NCBI GenBank assembly: GCA_964635015.1
Contig: CAZWMS010000036.1
Span: 1-12,716, forward strand
DNA length: 12,716 bases
Source of the DNA: CAJWPI01 sp964635015
GTDB taxonomy: Bacteria > Pseudomonadota > Gammaproteobacteria > Magnimaribacterales > Magnimaribacteraceae
Reading direction: 5' to 3'
The notes under the pieces are model-generated. The model saw only the letters and a list, made by a program, of their open reading frames with translations, did no database searches and was not told the origin of the DNA. Shown piece by piece: positions 1 through 6,216 of the stretch. The position numbers were made by a program, and so were the translations under genes. The first letter of the stretch is position 1. Each line of letters starts with the position of its first letter.

Positions 1-273
1 TTTAAAGAGAAGAGAAATGGTCTAGGTTTTCCAATGTTTATAATATTTTTTATATTGGCTATAGTTCTAAATTCTTTTATCCAAATACCTCCTAATATCC
101 ATGAAATTATAACTACATGCAGTAAGGCTTTTCTTTTAATAGGATTATTTTGTATTGGAACTCAAATAGACAGGGAAGTTATAAAAGCTGTTTTAATTAA
201 ACCTTTGTTTTTATCTTTGATTATTTGGTCAATAATTATTCCCAGCTCATTAGTAATAATTTTAGTTAATTGA
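1..273 (+). CDS. YeiH/UPF0324-type putative sulfate exporter, C-terminal fragment
   Basis: The frame is open from the first base, so the 5' end lies outside the window; 90 codons and a TGA stop are visible. Seen: a short basic stretch (KEKR near the window edge), then three hydrophobic membrane segments at roughly visible residues 11-30, 38-58 and 65-90, with a polar turn carrying an IGTQIDRE motif between the second and third. The order 'FP-x-F-I' helix, 'SK-x-FLL-x-GLF-x-IG' helix, 'KPL-x-L-x-LIIW' helix matches the C-terminus of the YeiH/UPF0324 family of inner-membrane proteins, annotated as putative sulfate exporters from limited evidence. It has no evident connection with the sugar genes downstream and may be a flanking gene. 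A later ATG at 34 lies inside the conserved region and is unlikely to be the start. Identification rests on remembered family pattern, not on a search. Confidence 0.72.
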   Translation, partial: FKEKRNGLGFPMFIIFFILAIVLNSFIQIPPNIHEIITTCSKAFLLIGLFCIGTQIDREVIKAVLIKPLFLSLIIWSIIIPSSLVIILVN

Positions 274-397
274 AAAATTATTCAATAAGTTAATCTTATT
301 TATATTTTAATGTTCGAATGTAAAAAAAGTATGCGAGAATATAGATTAGATTTTAAAGATATAAGAGAATCTTCTGATTTAAGGTTTTAAGGAAAAA
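274..397 (+). promoter_or_regulatory. Leader region of the rfbFGH operon
   Basis: The gap after the yeiH-like stop holds two small AT-rich inverted repeats: ATTGAA/TTCAAT (269-274 and 281-286) and AATAAG/CTTATT (284-289 and 295-300, five-base loop). Neither has GC in the stem or a long T tract, so they are poor terminators. TATAAG at 360-365 is a possible -10 box but has no convincing -35. AAGGA at 389-393 is the ribosome binding site of rfbF, four bases before its ATG. The stretch 347-373 recurs upstream of the flippase-like gene (see repeat entries). Confidence 0.35.
347..373 (+). repeat. Leader element, copy 1
   Basis: This 27-base stretch begins TAGATTTT and ends AATCTT. It aligns with 3665-3694 with one mismatch and three gap bases. 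It lies just upstream of the rfbF ribosome binding site and includes the possible -10 box. Both copies contain a GATA-A/T-AAGAG core. Function is unknown; a shared promoter or mRNA leader is the simplest reading. Confidence 0.5.
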
Positions 398-1168
398 ATG
401 AAAGCAGTAATTCTAGCGGGAGGTTATGGTACCCGTCTTTCTGAAGAGACAGATATGAGACCAAAGCCAATGATAGAGATTGGAGGTATGCCAGTCATTT
501 GGCATGTAATGAAAATCTATTCATTCCATGGTGTTAATGAATTTATTATTTGTTGTGGTTATAAAGGTTATGTAATTAAGGAATATTTTCATAATTATTT
601 TCTCCATAGATCTGATGTAACTATAGACCTAAAAAAGAATAGCATGGAAGTTCACAAGGAATACTCAGAGCCCTGGAAAGTAACTCTAGTAGACACGGGT
701 CAAGATACAATGACAGGAGGAAGGTTAAAAAGAGTTTCAAAATATGTTCAAGATGAAGATTGTTTTTGCATGACTTACGGGGACGGCGTTGGAGATATAA
801 ACATCTCTGAATTAATAAGTTTTCATAAAAGTAAAAATCTAGAAGCAACCCTAACGGCAACCTACCCTCCTTCAAGATTCGGTGCCTTAGAAATTAGTGA
901 AGATTCTGTAAAATCATTTAAAGAGAAGCCCTCTTCTGAAGAAGGAAAGATAAATGCAGGCTTTTTTGTACTTTCTCCAAAAGTCCTAAGTTTGTTAAAA
1001 GATGATAGTACTGTATGGGAGAAGGACCCCCTAGAGAGCTTGGCAAATAAAAAACAATTAGCAGCTTACGAGCATGAAGGTTTTTGGGCACCCATGGATA
1101 CCTTAAGAGATAAAGTCTACTTAGATTCCCTTTGGAAATCTGGCAATCCACCCTGGAAAAAATGGTAA
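398..1168 (+). CDS. rfbF: Glucose-1-phosphate cytidylyltransferase
   Basis: Catalyses CTP + alpha-D-glucose 1-phosphate to CDP-glucose + PPi, the committed step to CDP-3,6-dideoxyhexoses (abequose, paratose, tyvelose, ascarylose) of O-antigens; cytoplasmic. The 256 residues equal the usual family length. Seen: the N-terminal nucleotide-binding loop GGYGTRL (8-14) with RPKP containing Lys23; the metal and substrate motif YGDGV (127-131); EKP (176-178); INAGFF (185-190); and the C-terminal GFWAPMDT (228-235) typical of this enzyme rather than of glucose-1-phosphate thymidylyltransferase. ATG at 398 is preceded by AAGGA at 389-393. The stop overlaps the start of rfbG by seven bases (ATGGTAA), so the two are probably co-translated. 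Its sequence is less AT-rich than the leg genes to the right. Identification is confident from motifs and from the rfbG-rfbH context. Confidence 0.95.
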   Translation: MKAVILAGGYGTRLSEETDMRPKPMIEIGGMPVIWHVMKIYSFHGVNEFIICCGYKGYVIKEYFHNYFLHRSDVTIDLKKNSMEVHKEYSEPWKVTLVDTGQDTMTGGRLKRVSKYVQDEDCFCMTYGDGVGDINISELISFHKSKNLEATLTATYPPSRFGALEISEDSVKSFKEKPSSEEGKINAGFFVLSPKVLSLLKDDSTVWEKDPLESLANKKQLAAYEHEGFWAPMDTLRDKVYLDSLWKSGNPPWKKW

Positions 1169-2217
1169 CTAAAAAGAATTTTTGGTCAGGAAAGAAAATC
1201 TTAATTACAGGACACACGGGCTTTAAAGGAAGTTGGTTATCTCTATGGCTTAATTATTTAGGAGCAAATTTAGTAGGACTGTCTCTAGATCCGGAAGGAC
1301 CAAAAAGTAATTATCATCAAATTCAACTTTCTGAACTTATGATTAGCTTAAGGGGAGATATAAGAGATAAGGATTTTGTAGATAAAACATTAAAAGAATA
1401 TCAACCAGAAATTATTTTTCACTTAGCTGCTCAACCCCTTGTAAGAAAATCTTATTATGATCCTATAACCACTTTTAGTACAAACATAATAGGAACAGCA
1501 AATTTACTTGAGGCAGCAAGACTTTCTGAATCTCTTAAAGCAATAGTAGTAATAACTTCTGATAAGTGTTATCAAAATCTTGAAACTAACAGAAGATTTA
1601 AAGAGACCGATCCCTTGGGGGGGCATGATCCTTATAGTAGCAGCAAAGCATGTGCAGAGCTTGTTTCCCTTTCTTATAGAAAATCTTTCTTGAGAGATTT
1701 AAATATTTCCATAGCGACTGTTAGAGCTGGAAATGTTATTGGAGGTGGTGATTGGGCAGCAGATAGACTTATACCAGACCTAGTAAGGGGAATAGAATCT
1801 AAAGAAAAAATTAAAATAAGGAATCCTAAAGCAATTAGGCCCTGGCAACATGTCTTAGACCCTCTGTCTGGTTATTTAGGTCTTGCAAGGAAATTATGGA
1901 ATGATGATAATTATTCCTCAGCATGGAATTTTGGACCCAATAGAAAAGATGAAAGAAATGTTGGTTGGGTAGCTAACTATTTTTTGAAGAAATTCCAACT
2001 AAAGGAGATGTTAACTTTAGATCAAGAAGTCAATCCTCCAGAGGCTTCTTATCTTAAGCTAGATTCAAAAAAAGCAAAAACTTTACTTGACTGGAAACCT
2101 AAGTGGAATTTAAAAATCGCCCTTGACGAAACCCATTCCTGGTATAAAGAAAGTTTTACTACAAAAAATATGCAGGAATTTTCATTAAATCAAATTAATA
2201 AATATCAGGAGTGCTAA
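1162..2217 (+). CDS. rfbG: CDP-glucose 4,6-dehydratase
   Basis: NAD-dependent extended SDR converting CDP-glucose to CDP-4-keto-6-deoxyglucose. With the ATG at 1162 the protein has 351 residues. Seen: the Rossmann motif GHTGFKGSW (17-25), a signature of this enzyme; FHLAAQPLVR (86-95); the active-site TSDKCY (132-137); YSSSK (158-162) giving the Tyr/Lys pair; and GNVIGGGDWAADRLIPD, another family hallmark. An upstream in-frame ATG at 1132 would add ten residues lying inside rfbF, and the family normally begins just before the FWxGKK segment, so 1162 is preferred even though its ribosome binding site is weak; coupling to rfbF termination would explain that. A run of seven G (1617-1623) in the codons for Leu-Gly-Gly is unusual in this AT-rich context. 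Its stop lies one base before the TTG of rfbH. Confidence 0.94.
   Translation: MVTKKNFWSGKKILITGHTGFKGSWLSLWLNYLGANLVGLSLDPEGPKSNYHQIQLSELMISLRGDIRDKDFVDKTLKEYQPEIIFHLAAQPLVRKSYYDPITTFSTNIIGTANLLEAARLSESLKAIVVITSDKCYQNLETNRRFKETDPLGGHDPYSSSKACAELVSLSYRKSFLRDLNISIATVRAGNVIGGGDWAADRLIPDLVRGIESKEKIKIRNPKAIRPWQHVLDPLSGYLGLARKLWNDDNYSSAWNFGPNRKDERNVGWVANYFLKKFQLKEMLTLDQEVNPPEASYLKLDSKKAKTLLDWKPKWNLKIALDETHSWYKESFTTKNMQEFSLNQINKYQEC
2207..2211 (+). promoter_or_regulatory. Ribosome binding site of rfbH, deciding its TTG start
   Basis: AGGAG lies inside the last codons of rfbG, seven bases before TTG at 2219. No ATG or GTG is placed at a conserved N-terminus in this frame, so this site is the main support for a TTG start. 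Confidence 0.7.
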
Positions 2218-2218
2218 G

Positions 2219-3529
2219 TTGAGTAAGGAGAGTTTAAGGAAGCAAATTCTAGAATTAGTTGAAAAATATGCAGATTATCATGTAGGCCCACAATACTTTG
2301 AAGAAGGAATGACTCCCATACCTCCTTCAGGAAAAGTTATTGGTTCAAAAGAATTAAGCATGATGACTGATTCTGTACTGGACGGCTGGTTAACAACTGG
2401 AAGATTTAACGAAAAGTTCCAAGAAGCTTTAGCTCATTACCTTGGCAGAAAGTTTGCAATTACAACTAATTCTGGATCTTCAGCAAATTTACTTGCTCTT
2501 AGCGCATTAACATCAACCAAGCTGGGCGAAAAAAGACTCAAAGAGGGCGATGAGGTCATTACTGTAGCTGCAGGTTTTCCTACCACAGTAAATCCTATTA
2601 TCTTACAAGGTCTTGTACCTGTTTTTTTAGATGTAGAAATTCCACAATACAATATAAAAGTAGAAAGATTAGAGGAGGCTTTGTCCCCTAAAACAAGAGC
2701 AATAATGATAGCCCACACCCTAGGGAATCCTTTTAACCTTAATAGAGTAAAAGAATTTGCTGACAAAAATAATTTGTGGTTCATTGAAGATTGTTGTGAT
2801 GCTTTAGGTTCAGAGTATTGTGGAAAAAAAGTAGGAACATTTGGTGACATTGGAACAGTTAGTTTTTACCCTGCTCACCATATTACGATGGGAGAGGGAG
2901 GTGCTGTCTTTACTGACAGTCCAAGGTTAAGAAAACTTATGGAGTCCTTTAGAGATTGGGGCAGGGATTGTTACTGTGAACCTGGTAAAGAAAACACTTG
3001 TGGTAAAAGATTTGAGTGGGAATTAGGAGATTTACCCAAAGGCTATGACCATAAATATATTTATTCAGAATTGGGGTTTAATCTTAAGATAACTGATATG
3101 CAAGCAGCGTCTGGTCTGGCTCAGATGGACAGTTTGGAAGGCTTTGTTTTGAGAAGAAAGAAGAATTTTTCTTACCTTTACGAAAGATTAAATAACTTAA
3201 AAGATCATCTAATCTTACCTGAAGCAACAGAGCACTCTGATCCATCTTGGTTTGGATTTCCTATAACTCTAGACACTTCTTTAAAGACCTCTAGAAAAGA
3301 ACTGATAGATTATCTAAATTCAAAGAAAATAGGCACAAGACTACTTTTTGCTGGAAATCTAACCAAACAACCTTATTTTAAAGAACAAAACTATAGGGTG
3401 GTTGGGGATCTAACAAACACTGACATTATTATGAATAATACCTTTTGGGTTGGGATATACCCTGGGTTAACTGAGAACATGCTGAATTATCTTGCAGAAT
3501 CTATGGTTTCTTTCTTTGAGAGCTTTTAA
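2219..3529 (+). CDS. rfbH: CDP-4-keto-6-deoxyglucose 3-dehydrase (E1)
   Basis: PMP-dependent, iron-sulfur enzyme that removes the C-3 hydroxyl of CDP-4-keto-6-deoxyglucose; with its reductase partner E3 (RfbI/DdhD) it yields the 3,6-dideoxy sugar. The 436 residues are the family length. Seen: an aminotransferase fold I in which the usual PLP lysine position reads FYPAHHITMGEGG, so His220 replaces Lys, the mark that separates this dehydrase from the DegT aminotransferases. The cysteine pattern Cys193-x57-Cys251-x-Cys253-x7-Cys261 matches the [2Fe-2S] motif C-x57-C-x-C-x7-C reported for E1. IEDCCDALGSEY (189-200) holds the cofactor-binding Asp. TTG start with AGGAG seven bases upstream. Third gene of the rfbFGH operon. 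No E3 reductase gene and no final 4-ketoreductase follow in the window, so the product sugar cannot be named. Confidence 0.95.
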   Translation: MSKESLRKQILELVEKYADYHVGPQYFEEGMTPIPPSGKVIGSKELSMMTDSVLDGWLTTGRFNEKFQEALAHYLGRKFAITTNSGSSANLLALSALTSTKLGEKRLKEGDEVITVAAGFPTTVNPIILQGLVPVFLDVEIPQYNIKVERLEEALSPKTRAIMIAHTLGNPFNLNRVKEFADKNNLWFIEDCCDALGSEYCGKKVGTFGDIGTVSFYPAHHITMGEGGAVFTDSPRLRKLMESFRDWGRDCYCEPGKENTCGKRFEWELGDLPKGYDHKYIYSELGFNLKITDMQAASGLAQMDSLEGFVLRRKKNFSYLYERLNNLKDHLILPEATEHSDPSWFGFPITLDTSLKTSRKELIDYLNSKKIGTRLLFAGNLTKQPYFKEQNYRVVGDLTNTDIIMNNTFWVGIYPGLTENMLNYLAESMVSFFESF

Positions 3530-3641
3530 TGCCCTTCAAACTGCATTAAAGAAAAACCACAACCCCTTTGTCAGAAATTTTTTCCTTCCCCATAACTCAG
3601 GAAGGTCTATTACAAAGGCAGATTCATATGAGACAATATAG
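3516..3641 (+). pseudogene. Possible small ORF or gene remnant after rfbH
   Basis: A frame starting at a TTG inside the end of rfbH stays open for 41 codons to TAG at 3639-3641. It encodes a protein-like stretch containing ALQTALKK, NPFVRNFFLPH and GRSITKADS. There is no ribosome binding site before the TTG, and the frame is only closed 30 bases further upstream, so this could be the remains of a gene rather than an expressed peptide. The same bases form nested inverted repeats (3565-3618), which is an alternative reason for the non-random look. I do not recognise the product. Confidence 0.22.
3565..3618 (+). repeat. Nested inverted repeats in the rfbH-flippase gap
   Basis: An outer pair CCTTTGT (3565-3571) and ACAAAGG (3612-3618) encloses an inner pair CCTTCC (3584-3589) and GGAAGG (3600-3605) with a ten-base loop. 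Both arms are perfect and the inner one is GC-rich in an otherwise AT-rich gap. As RNA it would be a two-stem hairpin with an asymmetric internal loop. No T tract follows, so it is not a standard terminator. A further pair TTTAATGC/GCATTAAA (3525-3532 and 3543-3550) spans the rfbH stop codon. Confidence 0.4.
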
Positions 3642-3652
3642 TCTAATATTTT

Positions 3653-3681
3653 TAAACATTAATGTAGATTTTAGAGATAAT
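3653..3681 (+). promoter_or_regulatory. Possible promoter of the flippase-like gene
   Basis: TAAACA (3653-3658, four of six matches to the -35 consensus), 17 bases, then GATAAT (3676-3681, five of six matches to -10). It falls partly inside the second copy of the leader element. Transcription would begin near 3688, upstream of the AAGGA at 3720-3724. In so AT-rich a gap such matches are common by chance. Confidence 0.3.
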
Positions 3682-3694
3682 AAGAGAGAATCTT
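3665..3694 (+). repeat. Leader element, copy 2
   Basis: Thirty bases starting TAGATTTT and ending AATCTT, nearly identical to 347-373 apart from one substitution and three extra bases. Like copy 1 it stands just upstream of the first gene of a plus-strand unit. A weaker resemblance (ATATTTT and AATGTA blocks) extends upstream of both copies. Confidence 0.5.
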
Positions 3695-3774
3695 TAAATA
3701 CATTGAATAATTAAGAAGCAAGGAATGTAGATATTAAAATCCCATTTAAAGCTTTAAATATTTCTCCAAGTGAT

Positions 3775-4752
3775 TTGTTTGTAGGTACCTTAGGTATCCT
3801 CTTAGGCATTTTTTTTGTTTATCTATCCTTTAAAGAAGTTAACCTTCAAGAACTGAGACCAACTTTTCTTAATCTTAATCCTTTCCAGATAATCCTTTCT
3901 CTATTTCTTGTAATTCTTGGTTTATTTATAAGGTCTTTAAGATCTGCTGTGATGTTAAGGTCTATCAAATCAATAAAACAATCAACTTTATTTCCCGTTA
4001 CTTGTTTTGGCTTTGCTGTAACTGCAATTTTGCCCTTAAGAATAGGAGAACTTGTAAGACCTTTACTAATATCTCGTAAATCAAATATATCTTTTTCTTC
4101 TTGTTTAGGTGTTTTAATAATGGAAAGAATATTTGATTTTGTAATTATCATTTTTCTTTTTTTTATAGCTACCTTCTTCATAGATTTTGAAATTTCTTTA
4201 CTGGGACCTATGTCATTATCATTGATATTAGTTATAGCTGGTTGTTTAATTTTCTTAGTTTTATTTAAAAAAGAATTTTTTTTTAACATCTTATCTAAAT
4301 CCTTAAAATTTTTTCCTGAAAATATTCAAGAAAAGATAAAAAAAATATTTATGGATATTCTTATTGGATTTGGCGCTATATCTAATATTAAATATTTTTT
4401 ACAAACTACCTTTTTAACATTCATTGTTTGGTTGTTAGCTGCTTTATTAATTTATATTCTTTATCCTTCCTCAGGCATCAACCTAACTTTCTATACTGCT
4501 TTCATAGTAATTTTTGTCCTTTCTGTAGGGATAGCTATACCAGGACCTCCAGGATATATTGGAAATTGGCAATATGCCTGTATTTTTGCTCTTTCGCTTT
4601 TTAGTATAGACAAGGTAGATGCTTTGGCTTTTTCTTTAGTTTATTATGCGATTGCCTTAATTTCAGTTATCATTATAGGGATGCTCTGCTTTCCTTTCAT
4701 GGGTTTGGAATACAGTGATTTGAAAAGGATACTAAAAGATAATCCAAGATAA
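3775..4752 (+). CDS. Flippase-like integral membrane protein (LPG-synthase TM/YbhN/AglD superfamily)
   Basis: A 325-residue, very hydrophobic inner-membrane protein with about eight membrane segments. Seen: a GFAVTAILPLRIGELVRPLLI block (about 83-103) followed by ERIFDF (about 116-121), and near the C-terminus GPPGYIGNWQYACIFALSLF; these are the conserved blocks of the UPF0104/LPG_synthase_TM (PF03706) family. Members include the membrane half of MprF; many stand-alone copies sit in glycan or lipid loci with inferred roles in handling lipid-linked intermediates. Lying between two sugar-nucleotide groups suggests such a role here, but that is inference. The start is uncertain: TTG at 3775 has no ribosome binding site and falls directly before the first membrane helix. 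The frame is open back to 3715, and AAGGA at 3720-3724 sits eight bases before an ATT at 3733, which would add 14 residues. Strongly AT-rich. Confidence 0.8.
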   Translation: MFVGTLGILLGIFFVYLSFKEVNLQELRPTFLNLNPFQIILSLFLVILGLFIRSLRSAVMLRSIKSIKQSTLFPVTCFGFAVTAILPLRIGELVRPLLISRKSNISFSSCLGVLIMERIFDFVIIIFLFFIATFFIDFEISLLGPMSLSLILVIAGCLIFLVLFKKEFFFNILSKSLKFFPENIQEKIKKIFMDILIGFGAISNIKYFLQTTFLTFIVWLLAALLIYILYPSSGINLTFYTAFIVIFVLSVGIAIPGPPGYIGNWQYACIFALSLFSIDKVDALAFSLVYYAIALISVIIIGMLCFPFMGLEYSDLKRILKDNPR

Positions 4753-4924
4753 AGGACCTCTAGAATTCTAAGTTTTTAGGGTTCATCTTTTTGAGAAATA
4801 GAAGAACACAATAGCCCCTAGATAATACAAAAAATTACATACTTAAATAATTGTAAAAAGTATTTATATTTATCAATAATAATGTGATGGAAAATAAAAA
4901 TACAAGCATTAATATATAAAGAAG

Positions 4925-4937
4925 ACTTAAATTAAGT
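4925..4937. promoter_or_regulatory. Perfect palindrome just upstream of legC
   Basis: ACTTAAATTAAGT is a 13-base perfect palindrome ending ten bases before the legC GTG. Similar ACTTAA/TTAAGT half-sites recur upstream of legB (10754-10773) and in the legC-ptmA convergent gap (6200-6207). It could be an operator or could stem from AT-rich composition. Confidence 0.25.
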
Positions 4938-4947
4938 AATTACAGAA

Positions 4948-6126
4948 GTGAATAAAAAAATACCCCTTTCAGTCCCTAATTTTATTGGAAAAGAATGGAA
5001 ATATATTAAAGAGTGTTTAGATGATGAGTGGGTTTCATCTGCAGGAAAATTCGTTGAATTATTTGAATCAAGAATTTCTGAGTATACAAAATCTAACTTT
5101 TCTGTAGCCTGTATAAATGGGACTTCAGCTATACATATTTCACTTTTATTGGCTGGTGTGAAACCAAATGAAGAAGTTATTGTCCCTTGCTTAACTTTTA
5201 TAGCCCCAATTAATGCTGTTAGGTATTGCAATGCAAATCCAGTCTTTATGGATTGTGACGATTTTTGTAATCTTGATATAGAAAAAACTATAGATTTTAT
5301 AACTAAAGAAACTTACACATCAGATAAAGGATTTGCCATCAATAAGGCCACAGACAAGAGAATCTCAGCATTATTAGTTACACATGTATTTGGTAATGCA
5401 GTTTCTTTAGATAAGCTTGTTGATATTTGTAAGAAAAGAAACATAAAGATAATAGAAGATGCTAGCGAGAGTCTGGGTACTTTTTATACAGAGAGTTCTT
5501 TAAGGGGGAAACACACTGGGACAATTGGATCTTTTGGGTGTTTATCTTTTAATGGCAATAAAATAATTACAACTGGTGGGGGAGGAATGATACTAACAGA
5601 TAGTAAATCATCAGCTGAAAAAGCAGTTTATCTAACCACTCAGGCCAAAAATGATCCTTTAAAATATATTCACAACGAGGTAGGCTTTAACTATAGGCTA
5701 AGCAATCTCCAAGCTGCTGTGGGAGTTGCTCAGTTAGAAAAATTACCTAAATTCTTAGAATTAAAAAAGAAGATCTTTTCGCTTTACTCAGATGGCATTT
5801 CTTCTATAAGTGGTCTTGAGATTAATCCAGTGCCAAAATTCGCTTCCAATAATCATTGGTTAAACTTACTAAAGATAGATAAAAATAAATACGGAAGAGA
5901 TTCCCAAAGCTTGATGGTTTATTTAAATAAAAACTTAATTGAGAGTAGACCAATATGGTTTCTCAATCACCAACAAAAACCTTTCAAAAATTTTCAAAAC
6001 TATAGAATTGAAAATGCCCCAGGATTAGTTCAAAATTCATTGTGCTTACCCTCATCAACAAATTTAAAGAAAGAAGATGTTGAGAAGATTATTGCTTATT
6101 TAGATGCTTTTAGAACAAAAGTATAA
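4948..6126 (+). CDS. legC: LegC-type sugar aminotransferase
   Basis: PLP-dependent DegT/DnrJ/EryC1/StrS family enzyme; LegC transfers an amino group to C-4 of the nucleotide-linked 4-keto-6-deoxy-HexNAc made by LegB, giving the bacillosamine-like intermediate of legionaminic acid synthesis. The 392 residues are full length. Seen: the subfamily N-terminus IPLSVPNFIGKEWKYI (5-20) and WVSSAG (28-33); INGTSAIHISLLLAG (56-70); cofactor-binding Asp171 in IIEDASESLG; and Schiff-base Lys205 in SFNGNKIITTGGGGM. Thus, unlike RfbH, it keeps the catalytic lysine. The start is GTG at 4948: an in-frame TAA at 4933-4935 limits any extension, and the family N-terminus begins here. No good ribosome binding site is visible. 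Its pathway partners lie on the opposite strand, convergent. Substrate (UDP or GDP sugar) is inferred from the neighbours, not visible in the protein. Confidence 0.85.
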   Translation: MNKKIPLSVPNFIGKEWKYIKECLDDEWVSSAGKFVELFESRISEYTKSNFSVACINGTSAIHISLLLAGVKPNEEVIVPCLTFIAPINAVRYCNANPVFMDCDDFCNLDIEKTIDFITKETYTSDKGFAINKATDKRISALLVTHVFGNAVSLDKLVDICKKRNIKIIEDASESLGTFYTESSLRGKHTGTIGSFGCLSFNGNKIITTGGGGMILTDSKSSAEKAVYLTTQAKNDPLKYIHNEVGFNYRLSNLQAAVGVAQLEKLPKFLELKKKIFSLYSDGISSISGLEINPVPKFASNNHWLNLLKIDKNKYGRDSQSLMVYLNKNLIESRPIWFLNHQQKPFKNFQNYRIENAPGLVQNSLCLPSSTNLKKEDVEKIIAYLDAFRTKV

Positions 6127-6128
6127 GA

Positions 6129-6210
6129 AAAACTTAAGACCAAATTTATAATTCAACAATCATTATTTGATATTTAAAATATCATTAATTTCTTAAGTTA
6201 CTTAAGTTTT
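6129..6210. repeat. Inverted repeats in the legC-ptmA convergent gap
   Basis: AAAACTTAAG (6129-6138) and CTTAAGTTTT (6201-6210) are perfect ten-base inverted repeats 62 bases apart. Inside is a palindromic TGATATTT-A-AAATATCA (6168-6184). Together they occupy nearly the whole gap between two converging genes and could act as a weak bidirectional terminator, though there is no GC-rich stem. Confidence 0.35.
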
Positions 6211-6216
6211 AGTATA

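Noticed and set aside
311..320. GTTCGAATG resembling a tRNA T-loop upstream of rfbF
   Set aside because: No flanking T-stem, acceptor stem, anticodon arm or CCA can be built around it; it is a chance match in AT-rich sequence.
1132..1161. Ten-residue N-terminal extension of rfbG from ATG 1132
   Set aside because: The extra residues fall inside the rfbF C-terminus and family members begin just before the FWxGKK segment; ATG 1162 overlaps the rfbF stop in a coupled arrangement.
2437..2850. Minus-strand 137-codon ORF inside rfbH
   Set aside because: It is the antisense shadow of a strongly supported gene and shows no domain or initiation signals.
3846..4289. Minus-strand 147-codon ORF inside the flippase-like gene
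   Set aside because: Lys-, Ile- and Asp-rich antisense of membrane helices; the sense strand carries clear family motifs.
4753..4947. Possible terminator or promoter between the flippase-like gene and legC
   Set aside because: Only short palindromes (TAGAATTCTA near 4761-4772; ATACTT/AAGTAT at 4839-4863) and an isolated TATAAA at 4915-4920 are present; none has the accompanying T tract or -35 box needed for a call.
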